A stretch of 22,475 nt of DNA from Pleurotus ostreatus/Saccharomyces cerevisiae fusant (taxonomy: Eukaryota; Opisthokonta): positions 1 through 22,475 of the forward strand of contig JAMQCK010000450.1 in the NCBI GenBank assembly GCA_024196135.1, written 5' to 3'. Positions 1 through 8,312 of the stretch are shown piece after piece. The position numbers and the translations under genes are program-made. A model generated the notes under the pieces. That model did not search any database. It saw only the letters and a list, made by a program, of their open reading frames with translations, and was not told the origin of the DNA. Every line of letters starts with the position of its first letter. Within the stretch, counting starts at the first letter, position 1.

Positions 1-250
1 CCGCGAGGATAAACTAGGATGCCATACCTCTGAGCGCCTATCAGATACGCGCCTTCCACCTTCCCTCCTCTCATCTTCCCCTTCGCACCCTCGTCCCCTC
101 CCTCTCCACCCCCAACGAGCGCAGAACCATCTCCCCCCTGCTCACCTTCTCCCGCCTTCCTCCTCGCCCGCACCCCCTTCCATCCGCGCCCGCACCCCCT
201 TCCTCCTTGCCCGCACCCCCTTCCATCCGCGCCCGCACCTGCACCATCCT

Positions 251-304
251 CCTCGCCATGCCCGCCATTGTCCTCGCCATGCCCGCCATTGTCCTCGCCA
301 TGCC
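251..304. repeat. 21 bp tandem repeat, about 2.6 copies
   Basis: The unit cctcgccatgcccgccattg plus one t is repeated exactly at 251-271 and 272-292, with a partial third copy. It lies inside the pyrimidine-rich tract. Confidence 0.85.
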
Positions 305-393
305 TCCACCCATTCTCTCGCCCCCCTCCATCCATTCTCTCGCCCCTCTTCTCCCTTCCATCCCTTTCGCTCCCCTCGCCTCCCTCCCGCCAT

Positions 394-451
394 CCTCATT
401 CTCCTCTTCCGCTCCTCCCTTTCCTCATTCTCCTCTTCCGCTCCTCCCTTG
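394..451. repeat. 29 bp tandem duplication
   Basis: Two adjacent pyrimidine-rich copies begin cctcattctcctcttccgct, the second at 423. Confidence 0.8.
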
Positions 452-816
452 GCATAATTATCTCTTTCCTTCGCTGTTCCTCTGTTCCACCCCTTCCCTT
501 CCTCCCCCCCCTCCCGCCATCGTCCCCCCCGCTCACCCACCTCCCTTCATCCCCCCTCCCTTTCTCCCCCCCACCATCTGCTCCCCCTTCCCTCTCCTAT
601 TCTATCCCTCTTCTCCCCCACCCCTCCCTCAGCTCACTTCCCCTCCCTCAGCTCACCTCGTCTTCGTCATCACTCCCCTCCCCCGCGACTCGGGCCGGTT
701 TGGACGGAACATGGAGGATGTGGTGGGGGGCGAGGGATGGAGGGGAGTGGGGATGTGGTGCGAAGGAAGAGGATGTGGTGGGCCCGGGGGGAGAACTGAC
801 GAATCGCGCCCGCGAG

Positions 817-944
817 GGAGAGAATCACGCGCCCCCGATGGAGAGAATTGCGCCCCCGAGGGAGAGAATTGCGCCCCGCGACGGAGAGAGAGCCCACGAA
901 TCGCGCGCCCGACGGAGCGGAGAGCCCACGAATCACGCCCGCGA
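817..944. repeat. Degenerate 21-31 bp tandem array
   Basis: About five units each begin ggagaga or ggagcgg and carry a gcgcccccga-like end. The last two units contain an inserted gcccacgaatc segment. The array marks the change to purine-rich sequence. Confidence 0.65.
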
Positions 945-1163
945 TGCGCGCAGGGGGGGGGATTGGGGGAGAGTGCGCAAGGGTGGAGGGGACAAGAGGA
1001 GGGAGGGGGCGGAGGGGCGGAGGGGCGGAGGGCGACAACGAGAGGGGACTGCGGAGAGATGGGAGGGATTGAAGAGAGCGCGCAGGGGGTGGGAGGAAGG
1101 CGGCATGGGAGGAGGAGGCGAGGAGGAGGCGAGGAGGAGGAAGGGGCGAGGAAGCGTGGGGGA

Positions 1164-1220
1164 GCGAAAAAGCGTGGGTGGGGCGAAAAAATGTGGGTGG
1201 GGCGAAAAAACGTGGGTGGA
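1164..1220. repeat. 19 bp tandem repeat, 3 copies
   Basis: Three adjacent copies of gcgaaaaancgtgggtggg occur at 1164, 1183 and 1202 with one or two differences between copies. Confidence 0.85.
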
Positions 1221-1267
1221 GGATGAGGAGGAGGGGAAGGGGGAGGGGGGCGCAGAATAGCGCAGCC

Positions 1268-1355
1268 GACGCACCCACGCTCGCAGACGACGCACCCACG
1301 CTCGTAGACGACACAAACACCCTCGTAGACGACGCACGCACCCACCCTCCTCGTA
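1268..1355. repeat. 21 bp tandem repeat, about 4 copies
   Basis: Copies of gacgcacccacgctcgtaga plus c start at 1268, 1289, 1310 and 1331, the last one expanded. Confidence 0.8.
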
Positions 1356-1528
1356 CCCAGCCATTGGCACGCATTTGCACCGCTCCACGCTGTGCCGCCA
1401 CCTCCTCGCTCTGATGGCTTTTCCCCCCTTCGCCTCCTCACCCCTCGCCCCTTTGCCTCCCCATCCCTCTCCGCTCTGCTTCCCTACGCGCCCTCCCTAC
1501 GCTTTGCTTCCCTCCGCGACCTCCCCTT

Positions 1529-1579
1529 CTCTTCGAGCGTGTCCTCTCTTCGCGCGTGTCCTCTCTTCGCGCGTGTCCT
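1529..1579. repeat. 17 bp tandem repeat, 3 copies
   Basis: The unit ctcttcgcgcgtgtcct occurs at 1529 (one mismatch), 1546 and 1563. Confidence 0.9.
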
Positions 1580-1926
1580 CCTCTCTTCTCGCCCACCCCT
1601 TCCCCCCACTCCTTCTTCTCCCCCCAACCATTCGCCTGCCCCCAACCGTTCGCCTACCCCCCGCGAAGGGAGGGGGAGGCCGAGGGGAGGGGAGGAAGTG
1701 AAGGGGTGCGCGTGGGGGGACGGCTGAGGAGGCGCGCGTGGGGGGAGGAATGAGGGTGGGTGAGGGAGCGAGAGGGGAGGCCGAGCGAAGGAGGGGGGGG
1801 CAAGAGGGGGGCGAAAGACGGCCCTCGCCTGATGAGCGCCCAGAGGTACGGCATTCGCCGCCCCCAGGAGTACGGCATTCGCGCCCCGAATTACGGCCCC
1901 TCTACCTATCACCGCCGCGCGGTTCG

Positions 1927-2063
1927 TCCCTGCGCCGCTCTGGTTCCTCCCTGCGCCGCTCATCGTCCCTGCGCCGCTCATCGTCCCGGACTCCGACGAA
2001 GATATCACGCAGGACGACGAAGGCATCACGCAGGGCGACGAAGGCATCACGCAGGACGACGGA
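1927..2063. repeat. Two adjoining minisatellites (18 bp and 21 bp)
   Basis: About three copies of an 18 bp unit containing ccctgcgccgctc (1927-1987) are followed by three copies of a 21 bp unit containing catcacgcaggacgacg (2001-2063). The two units are unrelated in sequence. Confidence 0.8.
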
Positions 2064-2186
2064 GGCCACCTCATCGACGAGTCTTGAATACCACCGTGCA
2101 TCGACGAAGACTTGAAGACCAACGCACGGTACGCTGAAGACTCGGAGATGGAGCCGCAGCCGCACGTCTACGGTAGCGCGCACTCA

Positions 2187-2278
2187 ATGCTCCCGTCTAC
2201 CGTCGCGCCATGCTCCCGTCTACCGTCGCGCCATGCTCCCGTCTACCGTCGCGCCATGCTCCCGTCTACCGTCGCGCC
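2187..2278. repeat. 23 bp perfect tandem repeat, 4 copies
   Basis: Four identical copies begin atgctcccgtctaccgtcgc at 2187, 2210, 2233 and 2256. Identity of all copies suggests recent expansion. Confidence 0.95.
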
Positions 2279-2409
2279 ATGGATGGTTTACGAGACTAGC
2301 CATGCTCCCGCCCTCCGCGTCTAAAGCTCCCGCCCTCCGCGTCTACGCTCGCGCGCATTCGATGCTGCGAACCGTGACCGCCAACGAGTTGGGGAAAAGC
2401 GTGACCTTC

Positions 2410-2726
2410 AATGAGAACCGTGACCGCCAACGAGAACCGCGACCTCCCAACGGGACCCGCGACCTCCAACGAGACCCGCGACCTCCAACGGGAACCGCGA
2501 CCTCCAACGAGACCCGCGACCTCCCAACGGGACCCGCGACCTCCAACGGGACCCGCGACCTCCAACGGGACCCGCGACCTCCAACGGGAACCGTGACCTC
2601 CCAACAAGAACCGCGACCTCCAACGAGAACCGCGACCTCCAACGGGACCCGCGACCGCCAACGAGAACCGCGACCTCCAACGAGAACGAACCGTGACCGC
2701 CAACGGGACCCGCGACCGCCAACGAG
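2410..2726. repeat. 19-20 bp minisatellite, about 16 copies
   Basis: Units of the form acccgcgacctccaacggg run head to tail, alternating aaccg/acccg starts and cctcc/cctccc/ccgcc variants. The mosaic order of variants is typical of slippage or unequal exchange. This is the longest array in the window. Confidence 0.92.
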
Positions 2727-2737
2727 TTGGTGGAAAA

Positions 2738-2826
2738 CGTGTACGCGGGGGTGGGGGACAGCGTGTACGCGGGGGTGGGGGACAGCGTGTACGCGGGGGT
2801 GGGGGAAAGCGTGTACGCGGGGCTGG
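2738..2826. repeat. 24 bp G-rich tandem repeat, 3.7 copies
   Basis: The unit begins cgtgtacgcgggggtggggg and starts at 2738, 2762, 2786 and 2810. Each copy carries G5 and G5-6 runs close together. Confidence 0.93.
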
Positions 2827-2994
2827 AATGAGGTGCAAGTTTGGGAAGGTCCACGAGGGCGAACGTGCTACGCGTCGAAGGAGAGCGATCCGCTCGTCGC
2901 GTCGAAGGAGTGATCCTTGTGTCCTTGACTGTACATCCATCCATCAGGGAGAGTGCACGAGGATACATAGTAGTTACTAGCGCTAGTACTCCCT

Positions 2995-3170
2995 AATCGA
3001 GTTGAGTGCTCATGTCCATCGAGTCGAGAGCCTATGTCCATCGAGTGGGGAGCCTATGTCCATCGAGTTGAGTGCCTATGCCCATCGAGTCGAGTGCCTA
3101 TGTCCATCGAGTCGAGAGCCTATGTCCATCGAGTGGAGTGCCTATGTCCATCGAGTCGAATGCTCATGTC
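2995..3170. repeat. 22 bp minisatellite, 8 copies
   Basis: Eight units of exactly 22 bp follow the pattern catcgagtcgagagcctatg plus tc, with two to five differences per copy. The final unit contains the stop codon (3164-3166) of the neighbouring minus-strand membrane protein gene. Confidence 0.95.
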
Positions 3171-4688
3171 CGACAGCCTAAGTCTCCAGCTGTGATTGTC
3201 CGACAGTCTCCAGCTGTGATAGCCCCCCTTTCCAAATTGTGATCGTCGCCTGAAGAGGAACCCGCAACGCTGCTTCCAGAACGAAGCAGTGTATCGGTTC
3301 CTTCGATCGTACCGGTTCCTCTGATCGTATCGTCCTGCGAGGTGAGCGCCGTCGATTCGTCCAACGACTCGCATTTGAACGAACGCATCCGCAATTCCGT
3401 CTCACCGGAATCCGCGAAACACAGCCCGCGCGAAGGCCGTGTCTCCAGCAGCATCTCCTCCTTGAGGCGCCGCATAGCGACCACGAGTATGACGATGGTG
3501 GGATATATGCCCTGGAGCGGGTTGAGCCAGAGTTGTTGCCAGAGTTGTAGAAGACCAAGGCGGGACTGGGGAGTAGAAGACCAAGGCGGAACTGAGGAGA
3601 CGCACCGAGAGCGGATGATATGCATGCAAAACAATATCCCCCGGGCTGACCGAATCAGGATCGTCTGTAGCGATCAGAGCGACATATAGGACCTATGGTT
3701 CGATTGTTGTGTTGTCTTGGGTGAATTCGTGAATTATATTGTGATCACGTACCCACATGGAGCAGAAGATGCAGCCGGTCTCCACAAGCACGGTGAGTAT
3801 CTGCGCTGAAGTCGTTTGTCGTGAGCCTTGCCCGGCGAAGGCGCGCGCCTCGCGTCTGTAGGTCCTGCAAGGCGACATCGTGAGATTATCACTACGGTCA
3901 TGCGGCCAAAATTACTTGCCAAGCTCGCACGGCGACTAACGACGTGGCAAAGATGCTCGTTAACAAAAGTGGAACGGCCCAGATCAGCGTAGTCTCTCCT
4001 TGAGGCGCGTGGATCATCTCCAGAGCCGAGTTGACAAATTCCACGATGATGCAGACTGCGAAAGGCATCTCGCATAAGCGCTTCTATGCACGGCCTCTGA
4101 AGCGGTTTCAACTCGCCCACGATCGTAAACACGCACGCCGCCAACGCCACCCTGACCCAACGGTTCTCCGCGTGCAGAACCCACGCGCGCCAGACGACGA
4201 CGCAGATGTCTAACAGATACTCCAATCACAATCAGTCAGACTGCACATGTCGAGATGGAGAATGCACCGAGACGTACATTGCAGCGAGATGCAGCGAGTC
4301 GGATCGAATCTGCAGCCACTTGGGTCGGCGATTCGGGACGGCCAGGATACCTAGTCAACTCCAGGACATAGAAAATCATGTGTCCGATGATGCCCAATGT
4401 CGCGCACAAAGCGAGCGAGACGGCGGCCGCGAGTAGGCGCGTCGACTTGTGTTCCCATTGTCTGCACGAATATCAGGCGGGCTTCGCACCGGAAGACTCG
4501 AGGCCTTACAACAAGGTGGCTATAGCGGCGATCGCCAACGCCATCTGCATACCTGCCGTATTCCCGTCAGTGATGCTGTAGAGCTCGGTGGCGTCTCACG
4601 CACCATAGAAGCTGCAGTTTATGCCAACCGATAGGACTACCACGTGGGCCCAGTTAAGACCAACCGTGTTCCCTCCTGCAGGATCCAT
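3164..4688 (-). CDS. Seven-helix fungal membrane protein (uncharacterised family)
   Basis: Nine exons can be joined in one frame: 4688-4604, 4552-4510, 4461-4351, 4309-4278, 4209-4117, 4055-3920, 3864-3753, 3692-3606 and 3565-3164, giving about 366 residues. Hydrophobic segments lie near residues 14-43, 51-78, 91-105, 110-135, 144-167, 182-211 and 250-265. The motifs VVVWRAWVL (exon 5), ILTVLVETGCIFC (exon 7) and LQGIYPTIVILVVAM (exon 9) are those of a large Agaricomycete family of seven-helix proteins of unknown function. The C-terminal tail is hydrophilic and Ser/Thr-rich, and partly built of a short duplication (ITAGD twice). Introns 4116-4056 and 3919-3865 begin with GC instead of GT. The last acceptor could instead be at 3512, which removes 18 residues before GIYPT. 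The ATG is the first one downstream of a TATA box. A receptor-like role is possible but not shown. Confidence 0.82.
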
Positions 4689-4762
4689 GAGTTGACGCCA
4701 ATTTGTTGCACTGGTCAGGATGGTGGACTGGCGAAGGGTGCGTTTCAATTGAGAATGCGTAC

Positions 4763-4770
4763 ATTATATA
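4763..4770 (-). promoter_or_regulatory. TATA box of the seven-helix protein gene
   Basis: On the minus strand this reads tatataat, about 75 bp before the ATG at 4688, the same spacing as the TATA boxes of both amylase genes in this window. A plus-strand ATG at 4825 also lies close by, so the element could in principle serve either direction. Confidence 0.6.
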
Positions 4771-5651
4771 GCCCTCTGTAAGCGCCATCCGGCACTACGA
4801 TATCAGCGACAGCGAGCGCCCATCATGGCGAAGACAGAGAAGCGGGAGCCACGATACATACCGCATCAGGAACAGTCGTGCAGCAGTGCGTGGAGTGGTC
4901 GTGCGCGCTCACGCTCGTCCGAGGTCCGAGTCCCGCTGATGAGACTGCTCTTCTCTTCCATCGCGGGCGGCTCGCATCTCCCGTATCATCCATACATGCG
5001 AGAGGCGCCTACCTCCCGTAACGACAGTCATATACCGACTGCCGACGTGCCGAACAGCGCAGCTGGCGGTCGGATGTCCTGTGAGGTCTGGTCGCTGGGA
5101 GAACAATATCGTCAACCGCGCGAAGAAGGCGCTGGGTGCTTACCGGGCTTTCCACCTTCGTAATTGACGGGCCCGAAGGCGGGTGCAAAAGCTTGACGAA
5201 TTCAGTGCGATCCAACATCCCCCTCATCGCGTGAATGAGGCTGCTCTCCCCTTCTATGAGCGTTGGGCCTGCCTCCATCTCGTCCCCGGCTCTTCTCACA
5301 GCTCGCCCATTGCCCATTGCCCCTCCCCAATTACAAGGATATAAAGTGTAGGTCTGCGCCAGAGAGTCGCCATCTGCCCTCGAAGCGATGACAGCACCAA
5401 CAGACAAACAAGCGCCGCCCTGCCTCCGTGCGCCCCGCATCCTGAAATTCTATCATGGCGCGCGCCGCCCACGACCTCCGTTGAAAAGCTAGGAGGACAG
5501 GAGAGGACTCACCGGATACGAAGTAGCCCTTGGCTTCGCGCGGCGATCATGAAGAGGCAGATCGCTCGTCGGGAATACAAGCGCAAGTTGCACACGAAGT
5601 CAAAACCCATGCCATTGTTTTCGCATTGCTATCGCTCACTGATAGGAATAT
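4771..5651. other. Intergenic stretch with weak ORFs
   Basis: No recognisable gene. On the minus strand an open segment (about 5317-5139) starts at an ATG a short way downstream of a TATA-like ctttatatcc (about 5337-5347). It contains the stretch FVKLLHPPSGPSITKVESP and ends at a good donor (gtaagc), with a possible second exon after an acceptor near 5099. No domain is recognised. On the plus strand 4825-5163 could encode a 112-residue Arg/Ser-rich protein beginning MAKTEKREP. Either may be a small lineage-specific gene or chance. Confidence 0.35.
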
Positions 5652-7678
5652 TCAGAATTCCACGCACCCGACGCTCACGTATTCATTATCCTGCCCATGG
5701 CTCCCCATCTCGCACAAGTGCACCGCGCGCACCTCGTACGAGCCGAGCGAGATGGGGATGGGGTGGCGGGGAACGGCGAACGCAGCTTGAGAGCTCGAAG
5801 TTGCGCTCGAGGCCGTGGCTGACGCACTCGCAGCCGCTGGGGCCTTCTTCGGAACGGCTGGATTTGTGGTTGGAGCTGCCAAATGCGCTGGGATATCGAC
5901 CTCGACCACATCCACCCGGACGTTGGATTTCCCTTCCGCAGCATCGACCTCCCCATCCGCCACAACCCGCGCAATCTCTCCCCTCGCGCCCGCATCCGGG
6001 ACGATGGCATCGCCCCCCGCCTCGATCTGCTCCTGCGCCTCGGCGTCGAGCTCGGCTTTTTCTGCGTCCGCGATGGCGCGTTTGACCATGGCGGCCTCCT
6101 CGTCGGGCGCCTGTTGCGCACTCGTGGGCGTTCTTGTTCACTCGCGGGAACAAAGACTAAGCTCACCTCCGCGTCGCCTGCCTTCGCGGGTCCTGGAAGT
6201 ACCGCACCCAGGAGCTTTACCGCCTCGGACTGCAGCACGTCGGTGTACGAGAACGCGAGCCGCCTCCGCGGCTTCTTGCGGTGCGTGGTGTTGAGGAGGG
6301 TGACATGCAGCTGGAAGGAAGACGAGCGCGCAGGTGAGCGAGGTCCCTCCGAATAGAACCCAGACCAACGCCCAGCACAGCAGAACGCACCTTCAACGGT
6401 CTCGTCGCCGTAATATACCCCTCCCGGCGGAAGGTCTGATGCACGAGGTCGGCAATCGCGTACAGTGAGCTCTTCTCGGTACCCCCGCTTGCGGACTCAG
6501 CGGCCTCCCCGCCTTTCGAGTCGGCAGCTCCCTCGCGACCCTCCGACTCATCCGCCTCCCTCGGCCCCACCCACAGCACATTCGCCTCCCGCCCGCCCTT
6601 CTGCGTCTTCAGCACGCTCAAGCGCTCCAGATCGACCCGGGCGGGGCCGAGAGCCGCGAGCTGCGGGGCGAGCGACCGGAGGAGGGCGAGGGCGGCGGAG
6701 ACGGTTCTCCTGGGCGGTGGGGGGTCGCCCGCGCCGAGTGGGTTCCGAGCGTTAACGGTGGTTCGAAAGGGCGGAGCGGACGGCGTAGCGTTATCGTCTT
6801 TACCGCAGGCCGTAGCCGCTGCGTCCTCCTTCTCCAGCCGCATGACGCCCAGAGTCAAGTGTACGCGCCGCGGGTCGATGACGATGCTTCTGTCGAGGCC
6901 CGCGATCGGCGGCGAGGCGGCTAGGAGCGCGTCGCCGAAGGCGGTCAGCCGCGCGCGCAGCGTAGGGTCCGTTGCCTGCGAGCGCCGTCAGCACTTCCGA
7001 CTCTCGACGCTCCCGACCTTTCAACACTGCCGACAATCCTGCGGAGGGTCTGGTAGTACTCGTATAAGACGTACCAGGGAGAGCGACAAGACTGTCGACG
7101 GAGGTCCGTCAGCAACTCATCATTGACGCAAGAGTAAACGTCTGCTCACAGTGCGTAGGACGCGGAGCTTGCTCCTTCGCCGAACCCTTATCCTTATCTT
7201 TCTTCTCCTTCTTCGGGCGCTGATTGGCCTCCGCATCGACCTTCCCGCTTTCGCCTTCGACCTTCCCTTCTCCACCTGCAGCCGCGGCGCTCGTGCCTTC
7301 AGCACCTGGTATGCCTTCCCCAGCGCGCTTCTTCCCCTTCCTCTTTTTGATCCTCGAAACTTCCCCTGCCTGGCGCTGCTGAGCTTGTTGCGTAGCAATC
7401 GTGGTACTGTTGGTCCACGTATTTCCTTCCGCCATTGTAGCAACTTCCTCGGTCGCGCCGACGGTCGCACCCTCATCAGCCGCCGCGCTCTCAGCAACCG
7501 CCACGCCCTCAGCAATGCGGGCCCTCCAGCCTGAGGCACGTCCACCGCGCCCACGCCCTTGTCCACGACCTCTACCTCTACCACCCTGACCATCTCTCGA
7601 AGGGGCGTCGGATCTCGACGGCGCCGTCGTTGCGCTTGCCATAGCCGGGCCAGTACTAGCTGCAGAAGTGTCTGCCAT
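5652..7678 (-). CDS. ASCC1/AKAP7-like 2H phosphoesterase-domain protein
   Basis: Five exons join in frame: 7678-7150, 7091-7075, 6975-6391, 6310-6167 and 6110-5652, giving about 577 residues. The C-terminal two thirds match the AKAP7/ASCC1 2'-5' RNA ligase-like domain. It opens with RPTHFLSLSL, has the two HxT motifs of the 2H phosphoesterase fold (HLTLGV with H221/T223, and LHVTLLNT with H379/T381), RPLK just before the second, and a closing block with CEMGSHG and EYVSVG. In animals ASCC1 belongs to the activating signal cointegrator/alkylation-repair complex; a nuclear RNA-processing or repair role is inferred here. The N-terminal 175 residues are low complexity with Gly-Arg repeats and Lys-rich stretches, probably nucleic-acid binding. 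No KH domain is seen. The 17 nt second exon and a long acidic insert between the two HxT motifs are unusual. The start is the first ATG of the open frame; an upstream exon cannot be excluded. Confidence 0.85.
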
Positions 7679-8312
7679 CCTACCCGTGAAGGAGACGTAC
7701 GGTGTCGTCGATGAAGGCCTATATCCAGCAATCAGAATCGTTCTGGGAGACACCGAGTCATCGAATGGGTCAAATCGGGGGTGCGACGGACGAGCCAGCA
7801 AGATGACGGGTACGTAGCCGTCTGGCCATCCCGAAAAAACTCACCTCCTGAAGTAATGGAAGTTTGTTCTTGTAGTCAAGAGTACTGATAGAGGACTCTT
7901 GACGCCGGTGAGCAGCTGTGAAGGGCTGCGCAGGCATATACCTAGTTTGCGCGCCAGTTCCTGAATGTGACCAGGCAGGAAGTGCTCAAAGACGGGCGAC
8001 GTGGTCCCAGCGAGAGTGTCCAAATGTCCTGACGAGGACGGCAGACTTGATGCTGCACGATAGGCAACTTTCGTCGACCAGACTGCGAGCGCGAAGGTCG
8101 AAGGCAACTGGTTTGCGATCAGACTTGCATGACGTCATGGTCACGGGCTTGTGATGCGTCACGGTTGAACTTGAACTTCGATTGGAATGCCGAGAACACG
8201 AATGGGGGTCGAGAAAAAGTGAGGGAGAACAGCGAGGCAATAATTTGATAAGGTTTTCAGGAGTGCAGATGGATGTTGACGCGATGGTAAATGTGATAAG
8301 GCGCTCCGAGTC
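7679..8312. other. Intergenic stretch between phosphoesterase and F-box genes
   Basis: No gene is recognised. The minus strand has open segments (for example 8107-7841 with SPVFEHFLPGHIQELARKLG) that could be a short unrecognised exon or the 5' leader of the phosphoesterase gene. Nothing else is seen apart from a palindromic TGACGTCA. Confidence 0.4.
8130..8137. promoter_or_regulatory. Perfect CRE/ATF palindrome TGACGTCA
   Basis: The eight-base palindrome bound by ATF/CREB-type bZIP factors lies about 450 bp before the ATG of the phosphoesterase gene. A second copy is at 13615-13622. An eight-base match can occur by chance in a window of this size, so function is not established. Confidence 0.3.

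Larger units (their letters stand above)
1..3163. other. Gene-free minisatellite-rich stretch
   Basis: No convincing gene is seen on either strand. The stretch alternates between strongly pyrimidine-rich (about 50-660 and 1390-1660) and purine-rich (about 700-1260 and 1660-1830) plus-strand sequence and contains at least a dozen short tandem arrays, the clearest of which are listed separately. Long open frames here are low-complexity Pro/Ser/Arg/Gly strings that are open in several frames at once, as expected of biased sequence without stops. It may be heterochromatic or subtelomeric, but this is inference; no telomere repeat or transposon domain is visible. Confidence 0.7.

Noticed and set aside
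207..1260. Long plus-strand open frames (about 330 residues) rich in Pro, Ser, Arg and Gly
   Set aside because: Open in several frames on both strands because the sequence is strand-biased and repetitive; no domain, and composition follows the repeats.
2233..2968. Open frames of 186-226 residues on both strands across the 19-20 bp array
   Set aside because: The repeat happens to lack stops in several frames; encoded repeats (RDLQRDPRPP-like) show no recognised protein family.
2187..3170. Regular 22-24 bp arrays considered as a CRISPR array
   Set aside because: Units are directly adjacent with no unique spacers, no cas genes occur, and the genome is eukaryotic.
5675..6238. Minus-strand 187-residue Arg-rich frame in the phosphoesterase gene
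   Set aside because: Correct only for its first part; after position 6167 it reads through an intron into the wrong frame, while the adjacent frame ends in the conserved CEMGSHG...EYVSVG block.
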